A stretch of 7,294 nucleotides of DNA from Tardiphaga sp. (GTDB lineage: Bacteria > Pseudomonadota > Alphaproteobacteria > Rhizobiales > Xanthobacteraceae), in contig JACMOT010000279.1 of assembly GCA_014377915.1 (NCBI GenBank), forward strand, positions 1 to 7,294, in the 5' to 3' direction. How positions within the stretch are numbered: position 1 is the stretch's first letter; every line of letters begins with the position of its first letter. Below are positions 1 to 5,724 of the stretch, in pieces. The notes beneath the pieces are model-generated. The model saw nothing but the letters and a program-made list of their open reading frames with translations. It was not told where the DNA came from and made no database searches. The position numbers and the translations under genes are program-made.

Positions 1-670
1 CGGCGTCGCCGTCCGCCTTGGAGTCCATGCGCGGCTCCTGCTTCTGGGTGCCGTCCGGCTGCATCACGCCCGGGCCGTTGACCATGCGGTCGGTCATCGG
101 CGTGGCGGCATTGCCGATGTCGACCTGGCCGACCGCGATGTCATAGGCGCGACCATCGAGGTTGCTGGCCTTGGTCAGGCCGGTGATGGCGTGCTTGGTC
201 GAGGTATAGGCGGCGGAGAACGGCCGCGGCGCATGCGCCGAGATCGAGCCATTGTTGATGATGCGGCCGCCGCGCGGGGTCTGGTCCTTCATGATGCGGA
301 AGGCGTGCTGCGTACACAGGAACGGCGCCGTCAGATTGGTGTTCACCACCGCCTGCCACTGGTCGAGCGCCAGATCCTCGAACTTCACCGGCGGCGCGCC
401 CATGCCGGCATTGTTGAACAGCACGTCGAGCCGGCCAAAATGATCCATGGTCTTGGCGAACAACGCGGCGATCGAGGCGGGGTCGGCCATGTCGGCGGGG
501 ACCGGCAGGCTGTGGCCGATGCCTTCGCCGAGCTTCTGCGTCTCCTGCAGCATCTCGAGGCGGCGGCCGGCGAGCACCACGGTGAAGCCGATTTTCATCA
601 GCGCCAGCGAGGCGGCGCGGGCGGCGCCGGGGCCGCCGCCGGTGATGATGGCGATCTTGGTCTCGGTCAT
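1..670 (-). CDS. SDR family oxidoreductase (short-chain dehydrogenase/reductase), 3' end outside window
   Basis: NAD(P)-dependent oxidoreductase of the classical short-chain dehydrogenase family; the substrate cannot be told from sequence. About 223 codons are visible, of roughly 250-260 usual for the family, and the frame runs open off the left edge. Visible motifs are a Rossmann glycine loop at residues 10-17 (TGGGPGAA), AGRR at 34-37 after the second strand (Arg here often favours NADP), NNAG at 86-89, Asn112, Ser142, and the catalytic Tyr155/Lys159 pair in YTSTK. The third loop position is Ala17 instead of the usual Gly. Start chosen at ATG 668-670 because AGGGAAG (minus strand, 677-683) lies 6 nt upstream and the glycine loop then starts near residue 10, as usual. 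It begins 19 nt after the GNAT stop, so it is probably the sixth gene of the same transcript. Family call is firm; substrate unknown. Confidence 0.9.
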   Translation of the reverse strand, partial: MTETKIAIITGGGPGAARAASLALMKIGFTVVLAGRRLEMLQETQKLGEGIGHSLPVPADMADPASIAALFAKTMDHFGRLDVLFNNAGMGAPPVKFEDLALDQWQAVVNTNLTAPFLCTQHAFRIMKDQTPRGGRIINNGSISAHAPRPFSAAYTSTKHAITGLTKASNLDGRAYDIAVGQVDIGNAATPMTDRMVNGPGVMQPDGTQKQEPRMDSKADGDA

Positions 671-676
671 CTGTTT

Positions 677-683
677 CTTCCCT
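677..683 (-). promoter_or_regulatory. Shine-Dalgarno site of the SDR gene
   Basis: AGGGAAG on the minus strand, 6 nt before the ATG at 670. It lies inside the 19-nt gap after the GNAT stop codon, which argues for direct downstream translation from the same mRNA. Confidence 0.6.
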
Positions 684-689
684 GGTTTT

Positions 690-1196
690 TTAAGGTAGGT
701 CGCGGCGCATGAACCGCGCGTGTTGGTCGTAGCTTCGCAGTTGGTGGTCAAGTCCGGATTCGGACACGATCTCAAAACCCTGTCGCTGCCAAAAATGAAC
801 TGAATTGTTGACCGCAACAAGCGTCATGTTTGGCAGTTGCAGGTGTGTGGCATGCGTCACCAATTTGGCGACGATGTAAGCCGCCGCGCCGGTGCGGCGG
901 GCTTCGGGCAGCAGCGCGAGATCATGGATGTAATAGGTTGTCGGCCGCGACGCTGGCGCGCCGAGCCGCGCATTCAGCTTCGGCGGCTGCATGAAATGCC
1001 AGGGATGGCTGATGACATAGCCGATCAGTGCATCATCGTGCCGCAGCATGAAACACCCGGCGCAATGCACGGCGAGGCGATCGGCGAATACGGCGGCGTC
1101 TTCGGGGTAGGTTGGATGGATACGATCGGCGAGCAGCTTCACTGCCGGCAGATCGATCGCTGTCATCGCACGCCAGTGCAGGGAGGCCATTATCAT
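690..1196 (-). CDS. GNAT family N-acetyltransferase
   Basis: Predicted cytosolic acetyl-CoA-dependent N-acyltransferase; the acceptor is unknown. The 168-aa length is normal for a single-domain GNAT. Motif A spans about residues 89-111: the strand [10 protein letters not shown] is followed by the pyrophosphate-binding loop RRTGAA (100-105), fitting the R-x-x-G-x-A pattern. Motif B is near 129-141, with paired Asn and FWQRQGF, the usual late GNAT signature. The ATG at 1196 lies 14 nt after the Anbu stop. No good Shine-Dalgarno sequence precedes it, nor the in-frame ATGs at 1190 and 1166, so the exact start is uncertain and translation may be coupled to Anbu. Its tight placement between Anbu and the SDR gene suggests co-transcription. 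Acetyltransferase-fold enzymes include amidoligase-like transferases, so a link with the peptide-bond chemistry of the upstream cassette is conceivable, but this is inference only. Confidence 0.85.
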   Translation of the reverse strand: MIMASLHWRAMTAIDLPAVKLLADRIHPTYPEDAAVFADRLAVHCAGCFMLRHDDALIGYVISHPWHFMQPPKLNARLGAPASRPTTYYIHDLALLPEARRTGAAAYIVAKLVTHATHLQLPNMTLVAVNNSVHFWQRQGFEIVSESGLDHQLRSYDQHARFMRRDLP

Positions 1197-1210
1197 CGGC
1201 GTGGTCGTCG

Positions 1211-1957
1211 TCAGCTTTCGGTCTTGTAGGGCGGTCGCGGAATATTCTGGTGGGCGGCGCGCAGCGCCGCTGACCAGCGCGAGCGCAAATCGTGGAAATA
1301 GGGCTCGCCCGCCTCGATGCGGTGGTTCAGATCGGCGTCGCAGACATCGGTGCGCACCACCAGCACGTCGATCGGCAGACCGACGCCGATGTTGGAGCGC
1401 ATCGTCGAATCCATCGAGATCAGTCCGGTCTTCAGGGCTTCGTAAAGCTCGACATCGAAATGCATCGCGCGGTCGAGCACCGGCTTGCCGTATTTGTGCT
1501 CACCGATCTGCAGATAGGGCGTGTCGGTGGTGCATTCGATGAAATTGCCGGCCGGATAGATCATGAACAGCCGCATCTTGCCGCCCTTGATCTGGCCGCC
1601 GAACAGAAACGAGACATTGAAATTGATGTCCTCGGATTCGAGCGCCTCGCCCTCGGTGGCGTTGACGTGCCGGATCGCGCGGCCGATGCGCTGCGCCGCC
1701 TGGAACATGGTCGGCGCGTTCAGCAATGTCTCGCGCGTGCCGGTCTTGGGGTCCTCGAAGCCCTCGCTCAGGGTCGACAGGACCGACTGGCTGATCGCCA
1801 GATTGCCGGCGGAGGCCACCGCCATGATGCGGACGCCGGGGTGGTTGAAGACATGCAGCTTGCGGAAGGTGAAGACGTTGTCGAGCCCGGCATTGGTGCG
1901 CGTGTCCGCGATCATCACCAGGCCGTCTTTCACCAGAATTCCGCAACAATAGGTCAT
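1211..1957 (-). CDS. Anbu, proteasome-type Ntn-hydrolase (COG3484)
   Basis: Ancestral beta-subunit (Anbu/BPH) peptidase, a bacterial relative of HslV and the 20S proteasome beta subunit, 248 aa. The frame extends to a TTG at 1963, but I place the start at ATG 1957: AGGGA (1966-1970, minus strand) is 8 nt upstream of it, and this start makes the protein begin Met-Thr-Tyr-Cys, so Met removal exposes Thr as the N-terminal nucleophile. Numbering from that Thr1, Asp17 (in IADTRTNAG) and Lys32 (in FRKLH) sit where proteasome-fold catalytic residues are expected. Other family signatures are the Ala-Gly-Asn stretch (VASAGNLA) and SMDSTMRSNIGVGLPID near residues 185-201. It is the fourth gene after ATP-grasp, alpha-E and transglutaminase genes, which is the classic Anbu neighbourhood. 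Anbu is known to form ring-like or open helical oligomers; its native substrate is not established. The identification is strong. Confidence 0.95.
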   Translation of the reverse strand: MTYCCGILVKDGLVMIADTRTNAGLDNVFTFRKLHVFNHPGVRIMAVASAGNLAISQSVLSTLSEGFEDPKTGTRETLLNAPTMFQAAQRIGRAIRHVNATEGEALESEDINFNVSFLFGGQIKGGKMRLFMIYPAGNFIECTTDTPYLQIGEHKYGKPVLDRAMHFDVELYEALKTGLISMDSTMRSNIGVGLPIDVLVVRTDVCDADLNHRIEAGEPYFHDLRSRWSAALRAAHQNIPRPPYKTES

Positions 1958-1965
1958 CGACAAAG

Positions 1966-1980
1966 TCCCTTAATCAGGGA
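1966..1980 (-). promoter_or_regulatory. Anbu Shine-Dalgarno inside a small hairpin
   Basis: On the minus strand TCCCT-GATTA-AGGGA forms a 5-bp stem with a 5-nt loop. The right arm AGGGA is the Shine-Dalgarno sequence, 8 nt before the Anbu ATG at 1957. The stem is weak by itself, so pairing could lower initiation without abolishing it. The sequence pattern is seen directly; any regulatory role is inferred. Confidence 0.4.
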
Positions 1981-2002
1981 AGCGTCTTACGCGCTGGACC
2001 GG

Positions 2003-2019
2003 GTGGCGGCAACCGCCAC
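2003..2019 (-). other. Intercistronic hairpin between transglutaminase and Anbu genes
   Basis: A perfect 7-bp GC-rich inverted repeat (GTGGCGG / CCGCCAC) with a 3-nt loop lies 8 nt after the transglutaminase stop and about 45 nt before the Anbu start. No T-run follows on the minus strand, so it does not look like an intrinsic terminator. It could be an mRNA processing or stability element, or chance in GC-rich DNA. Confidence 0.4.
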
Positions 2020-2027
2020 GGCGCGGT

Positions 2028-2873
2028 TCAGGATTGCGACTGCGACTGGCTCTGCCACGGCTGCCGGCCGGCCTGATCGACCGTTACCGAAACGGTCAGG
2101 GTTTCCATGCCGCCGCCATAGCGGGTACCGCGCACCGGGGCGGCGCCGAGGTAATCGAGGCCGATGGCAACGCGGGCATGGGCGTCGGTGGTGCAGATCG
2201 CATTGGCCGGATCGAAGCCGACCCAGCCGAGATCGGGGACGAAGGCCTCGGCCCAGGCGTGGCCAGCCTGCTGGTTGACCATGCCGTCGGCGCGCAAAAA
2301 ATGACCCGCGACGAAGCGGCTGGGTACGCCGGCGGACCGGGCGCAGGCAATGAAGATATGGGCGTAGTCCTGGCACACCCCGCGCTTGCCGGTGAAGGCC
2401 TCGATGGCCGAGGTACCGGTATTGGTGGGGTCGCCGTCGAAGGTCATGTGCTCGTTGATCGCCATCATCAACGCATGCAGGAAGCCGAGCACGTCGGTCT
2501 CGGCCCGCGGATCAAGTGCCCTGGCAAAAGCCACCATGGCCGGGTTGGCTTCGGTCAGTTCGGTCTGGCGCAGGAAGAAGCTCGGCGGAAAGCGTTCGTC
2601 GGTGCCCTTCAGCACGCCGCCGGTATCCTGGGTTTCGATCAGCCCTTCGACATTGATGGTGAGGTCGGCGATTGGGCCGTGGGTCAGCACGTGGGTGACG
2701 TTGCCATAGGCATCTTCGTGCAGATCGAGCCGGGCATCGGTTGAAATATCAATCTGCCACTCGGCGACGTATTGGCCGTCGTGGCTGCCGGGCGTCATGC
2801 GCAGGATCTGGATCACGCCCGACGCCGGCGGCTCGTAGCGATAGGTCGTGGTATGGGCGATACGAAGGCGCAT
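2028..2873 (-). CDS. Transglutaminase-like cysteine peptidase family protein
   Basis: 281-aa protein with a bacterial transglutaminase N-terminal domain (about residues 1-85; LRIAHTTTYRY at the start is typical) followed by a transglutaminase core. The catalytic triad is visible in order: Cys167 in GVCQDYAH, His205 in GHAWAEAF and Asp221 in GFDPANA. Bacterial members usually hydrolyse or transfer amide bonds rather than crosslink glutamine; the substrate is unknown. There is no signal peptide, so it should be cytosolic like its partners. The start at ATG 2873 fits the conserved N-terminus, though only a weak GACGAG precedes it. The last residues are a QSQSQSQS run after Trp273, an unusual low-complexity tail. 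The gene lies between alpha-E and Anbu, 70 nt before the Anbu start, in the standard Anbu-cassette order. Family assignment is strong; the precise reaction is unknown. Confidence 0.93.
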   Translation of the reverse strand: MRLRIAHTTTYRYEPPASGVIQILRMTPGSHDGQYVAEWQIDISTDARLDLHEDAYGNVTHVLTHGPIADLTINVEGLIETQDTGGVLKGTDERFPPSFFLRQTELTEANPAMVAFARALDPRAETDVLGFLHALMMAINEHMTFDGDPTNTGTSAIEAFTGKRGVCQDYAHIFIACARSAGVPSRFVAGHFLRADGMVNQQAGHAWAEAFVPDLGWVGFDPANAICTTDAHARVAIGLDYLGAAPVRGTRYGGGMETLTVSVTVDQAGRQPWQSQSQSQS

Positions 2874-2883
2874 GATAATTACT

Positions 2884-2930
2884 CGTCATTCCAGGGCGAG
2901 AGCGCGAAGCGCGAGCGAACCCGGAATCTC
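2884..2930. repeat. CGTCATTCC-type dispersed palindromic repeat
   Basis: The element starts CGTCATTCCAGGG and ends with CCCGGAATCTC. The ends pair imperfectly (ATTCCAGGG against CCCGGAAT), and the centre holds a GCGCGAAGCGCG-like palindrome. I recall this type of element as common between genes in Bradyrhizobium and Rhodopseudomonas genomes; copy number cannot be judged from one window. It fills part of the 153-nt gap between the alpha-E and transglutaminase genes. The rest of that gap (2931-3026) holds a weak CCACT/AGTGG stem at 2958-2975 and nothing else I recognise. Confidence 0.65.
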
Positions 2931-3026
2931 CACTGATTTATTTGACCATTTTTCCCGCCACTCCAATGGAAGTGGCTGAGGCTCGCGTTCGGCTGACGCC
3001 GTCCGCGCCCCGGAAGGACAGTCTAA

Positions 3027-3971
3027 TCATATCAAATATTGTTTGGCGATGATTTCGCCCAGCCGGCTGTTGTCCGCGATGAATTCCTGGATGAATTCGT
3101 GCAGGCCGTGCTGAAAAATGTCCTGCATGTTGCTGTGCTCGAGACGGTTGCGGACGCCGCGGGCATGGCGCTGGGCGGCGCCCTGGCGGCCATAGGATAC
3201 GCCGATCTGGTCGAGATTGCGGACGAGGTTGCCATAGCAGCTGGCCAGCGAGCGCGGCAGCGTGTCGTTGAGGATCAGCAGGTCGGCGATCAGCCACGGC
3301 TTCAGCGTTTCGCGGTAGACCCAGTGATAGGCCGTCAGCGCCGACACCGATCGCAGGATCGAGGTCCACTGGTAGTAATCCAGCGGGCCGCCGACATGCT
3401 CTTCCTCGGGCAGCAGCAGATGATATTTGACGTCGAGAATGCGCGCGGTGTTGTCGGCGCGCTCCAGATGCAGGCCGAGGCGGGAGAACCAGTAGGCGTC
3501 GTTGCGCAACATGGTGCGGTAGGCCGAGCCGTCGAAGCGTAGCGAAGTCTCCTGCACGAAACGCAGGAAGCGCGCCAGTTGCTCGCGGGTCTTGGTGCCG
3601 CCGCTCCAGACTTCCTGCAGCTCGATCCAGGCGCCGTTGATGGTGTCCCACATCTCGCCGGTCAGCGCGGTGCGCACCGAGCGCGAATTCAGTCGTGCGT
3701 TCTCGATGCAGTTGCGGATCGAGGACGGGTTGGCGGTGGAGAAGGACAGATATTCGACGACGTTCCTTTCGTCGGCTTCCTCGTAGATCTCGTAGAACGC
3801 CGCCGAGACGCCGGCGGTCAACAGCGCCGAGTCCCATTCATTGGTCTGGCCGATATAGGTGTTGGGCAGCGCGGTGACGCGCAACGTCGCCTCGATGGTG
3901 CGCGCCAGATACTCGGCGCGTTCGACATAGCGGGCTAGCCAGTAAAGGTTCTCGGCGGTGCGCGACAGCAT
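3027..3971 (-). CDS. Alpha-E domain-containing protein (DUF403)
   Basis: 314-aa, probably all-helical protein of the alpha-E/DUF403 family, close to the usual family length. The opening MLSRTAENLYWLARYVERAE is the strongest family signature and fixes the start at ATG 3971, despite the lack of a convincing Shine-Dalgarno sequence. Other features typical of the family are the repeated Arg/Glu-rich amphipathic helices, YWFSRLGLHLERADNTAR (around residues 155-172) and LEHSNMQDIFQHGLHEF near the C-terminus. No membrane segments or signal peptide are seen. Its biochemical role is not established. It nearly always sits beside circularly permuted ATP-grasp and transglutaminase genes, and is fused to one of them in some genomes, which suggests a scaffold or substrate-handling partner. 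Here it follows the ATP-grasp gene after 112 nt that include a strong hairpin repeat. Confidence 0.93.
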   Translation of the reverse strand: MLSRTAENLYWLARYVERAEYLARTIEATLRVTALPNTYIGQTNEWDSALLTAGVSAAFYEIYEEADERNVVEYLSFSTANPSSIRNCIENARLNSRSVRTALTGEMWDTINGAWIELQEVWSGGTKTREQLARFLRFVQETSLRFDGSAYRTMLRNDAYWFSRLGLHLERADNTARILDVKYHLLLPEEEHVGGPLDYYQWTSILRSVSALTAYHWVYRETLKPWLIADLLILNDTLPRSLASCYGNLVRNLDQIGVSYGRQGAAQRHARGVRNRLEHSNMQDIFQHGLHEFIQEFIADNSRLGEIIAKQYLI

Positions 3972-4027
3972 GAGCGACTTTTGTCTTTCTTGATTTATCG
4001 AAGTTGCGTCTAAACCAGACCCATCCC

Positions 4028-4080
4028 CGTCATTGCGAGGTCAAAGAAAGCAATTGGCTTTCGCTGACCTCGCAATGACG
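4028..4080. repeat. 53-nt palindromic repeat, CGTCATTGCGAGG family
   Basis: Two perfectly complementary 16-nt arms (4028-4043 and 4065-4080, starting CGTCATTGCGAGGTCA) enclose a 2x2 mismatch and a second 6-bp stem (4046-4051 with 4057-4062) around a 5-nt loop. The whole element can fold into one long hairpin on either strand. Its arms and its right half, including CAATTGGCTT, recur in the larger element at 7042-7161. It sits 3 nt after the ATP-grasp stop and 56 nt before the alpha-E start, inside the cassette. There is no T-run, so it is not a standard intrinsic terminator, but it could reduce read-through or protect mRNA ends. Confidence 0.85.
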
Positions 4081-4083
4081 GCC

Positions 4084-5502
4084 TCACTCATCCAGAATCC
4101 ACGTATCCTTGGTGCCGCCGCCCTGGCTGGAATTGACCACCAGGGAGCCTTCCTTCAGCGCCACGCGGGCCAGCCCGCCCGGCACCACGGTAACGTTTTC
4201 GCGGCCGGTCAGCACGAAAGGACGCAGATCGACATGGCGCGGTGCCAGGCCCGACGCCGTGCAGGTCGGGCAGGTCGACAGCGCCAGTGTCGGCTGCGCG
4301 ATAAAGCCTTCCGGCTCGCGCTTCAGCTTGTCGCGAAACGCCTCGATGGTGGCCTTGCTGGAAGCCGGGCCGATCAGCATGCCGTAGCCGCCGGAGCCGT
4401 GCACTTCCTTCACCACGAGGTCGGCGAGGTTATCGAGCACATAGGCCAGATCCTTCGGCTCGCGGCAGCGCCAGGTCGGCACGTTCTTCAGGATCGGTTC
4501 TTCGCCGAGATAGAATTTCACGATCTCCGGCATGTAGCTGTAGACCGCCTTGTCGTCGGCGATGCCGGTGCCGACCGCATTGGCCAGCGTGACGTTGCCG
4601 GCCATATAGGCCGACATCAGGCCGGGCACGCCGAGCGCGGAATCCGGGCGGAACGAGAGCGGGTCGAGATAGTCGTCGTCGACGCGGCGATAGATCACGT
4701 CGACGCGCTTCAGCCCCTCGGTGGTGCGCATGAAGACTTCGTCGTTCTTGACGATCAGGTCGCGGCCTTCCACCAGCTCGACGCCGAGCTTGTCGGCGAG
4801 GAACGAGTGCTCGTAATAGGCCGAATTATACACGCCGGGCGTCATCAGCGCGACGGTGGGCTCCGCGACGGCGCTGAGCGGCGCCACCGAGCGCAGGCAC
4901 GACAATAGCTCATCGGGATATTTTTCGACCGGCGCGACGCGGTGCCGGGCGAACAGGTCCGGAAACAGCCGCATCATGATTTCGCGGTTTTCCAGCATGT
5001 AGGATACGCCCGACGGGGTGCGGGCATTGTCCTCGAGCACAAAGAACTCGTCCGGATTGGTGCGCACGATATCGATGCCGGCGATATGGACATAGACGTC
5101 GTGCGGGACCTGCTGGCCGTTCATTTCCGGCCGGAACACCGGGTTCTGGAAGATCAGGTCGTCGGGGATCAATCCGGCGCGCAGGATGTCGCGACCATGA
5201 TAGATGTCACGCAAAAACATGTTGATGGCGCGGACCCGTTGTTTCAGGCCCTTTTCCAGCAGAGTCCATTCCTTGCCGGAGATGATGCGCGGGATCACGT
5301 CGAACGGGATCAGCCGCTCGGTGGATTCGGAATCGCCATAGACCGCGAAGGTAATGCCGATCCGGCGGAACAGCAGTTCCGCCTCCTGCCGGCGATATTC
5401 CAGCGCGTCGGGAGGCGTCTCCTTCAACCAGCGGGAGAGTTCTTCATAGGCCGGGCGAAGCTCGCCATTGGGCCCATTCATTTCGTCGAACGCAACTGCC
5501 AT
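4084..5502 (-). CDS. Circularly permuted ATP-grasp type 2 protein (DUF404/DUF407)
   Basis: 472-aa putative ATP-dependent amide-bond-forming enzyme of the circularly permuted ATP-grasp family; substrates unknown, predicted cytosolic. Conserved blocks in order are YGDSESTERLIPFDVIPR (55-72), VLEDNARTPSGVSYMLENR (155-173), YRRVDDDY (271-278), LANAVGTGIADDKAVY (306-321), the glycine-rich nucleotide loop GSGGYGM (369-375) following Lys365, QPTLALS (403-409), RHVDLRPF (422-429) and NSSQGGGTKDTW (457-468). The frame is open back to 5664, but that extension is basic, low-quality sequence; the start at ATG 5502 gives the family's usual MAVAFDEMN beginning and length. AGGA lies only 3 nt upstream, which is close spacing. 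CPTC (411-414) replaces what I remember as CPTF in relatives. It is the first gene of the minus-strand run, opposite the cinA-like gene. Confidence 0.93.
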   Translation of the reverse strand: MAVAFDEMNGPNGELRPAYEELSRWLKETPPDALEYRRQEAELLFRRIGITFAVYGDSESTERLIPFDVIPRIISGKEWTLLEKGLKQRVRAINMFLRDIYHGRDILRAGLIPDDLIFQNPVFRPEMNGQQVPHDVYVHIAGIDIVRTNPDEFFVLEDNARTPSGVSYMLENREIMMRLFPDLFARHRVAPVEKYPDELLSCLRSVAPLSAVAEPTVALMTPGVYNSAYYEHSFLADKLGVELVEGRDLIVKNDEVFMRTTEGLKRVDVIYRRVDDDYLDPLSFRPDSALGVPGLMSAYMAGNVTLANAVGTGIADDKAVYSYMPEIVKFYLGEEPILKNVPTWRCREPKDLAYVLDNLADLVVKEVHGSGGYGMLIGPASSKATIEAFRDKLKREPEGFIAQPTLALSTCPTCTASGLAPRHVDLRPFVLTGRENVTVVPGGLARVALKEGSLVVNSSQGGGTKDTWILDE

Positions 5503-5724
5503 GAATCCTGACTGTTTTTCGAGGTCCTGCGGAAGAGTGCATGACACTTGAGGATGGTAGCAAGGGGCGGGCCAGCGCGATATGCATTCAATGGGAGCAA
5601 TTCGTATAACAGCGCGGTGATCTTGCCTGAAAAAACGGCGGGAAGCTGCTCGTTTCGGCAGCAATACCCCGTGACATCAAGGCCTTGCCTGCGCATGGTC
5701 GCGGGGAACGATGAGGGAAGACTG
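5503..5724. promoter_or_regulatory. Divergent intergenic region carrying promoters for both transcripts
   Basis: This 222-nt region separates the ATP-grasp gene (minus) from the cinA-like gene (plus), so it should hold at least one promoter in each direction. I see only weak candidates. TATAAC at 5605-5610 could be a plus-strand -10 box, without a good -35. The overlapping TTATAC on the minus strand has a poor -35-like TTTTCA 18 nt upstream. A GCTGC/GCAGC stem occurs at about 5647-5663 in the presumed cinA leader. Both neighbouring frames stay open into this region, but the translated extensions show no conserved features. Confidence 0.4.
5714..5718 (+). promoter_or_regulatory. Shine-Dalgarno site fixing the cinA-like start
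   Basis: AGGGA, 6 nt before ATG 5725. It supports this start over in-frame ATGs further upstream (5548, 5695), where the encoded sequence does not resemble the family. Confidence 0.6.

Noticed and set aside
1292..2278. Long plus-strand open frame (328 codons) opposite Anbu and the transglutaminase
   Set aside because: It is antisense to two genes with clear catalytic motifs; its translation is Arg/Gly/Asp-rich without recognisable domains, as expected of a high-GC shadow frame.
2958..2975. CCACT/AGTGG stem after the alpha-E gene as terminator
   Set aside because: Only 5 bp with an 8-nt loop, followed on the minus strand by an A-rich rather than T-rich tract.
2938..3837. Minus-strand open frame of 299 codons overlapping the alpha-E gene
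   Set aside because: Same strand but another frame within the alpha-E gene; the translation is Arg/Ala-rich with no family signature, while the other frame matches DUF403.
4028..4080. Intrinsic terminator
   Set aside because: The hairpin is strong but has no T-run on either strand, and its sequence recurs at 7042-7161, so a dispersed repeat explains it better.
4033..4908. Plus-strand open frame of 291 codons opposite the ATP-grasp gene
   Set aside because: Antisense shadow with a His/Arg/Gly-rich translation and no motif; the opposite strand carries an intact ATP-grasp protein.
5503..5664. N-terminal extension of the ATP-grasp protein by 54 residues
   Set aside because: The extension is basic and non-conserved in character, lies in the divergent promoter region, and would make the protein longer than the family norm.
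5548..5724. N-terminal extension of the cinA-like protein by 59 residues
   Set aside because: The well-spaced AGGGA before ATG 5725 and the family-like start at that Met make the upstream frame unlikely to be translated.
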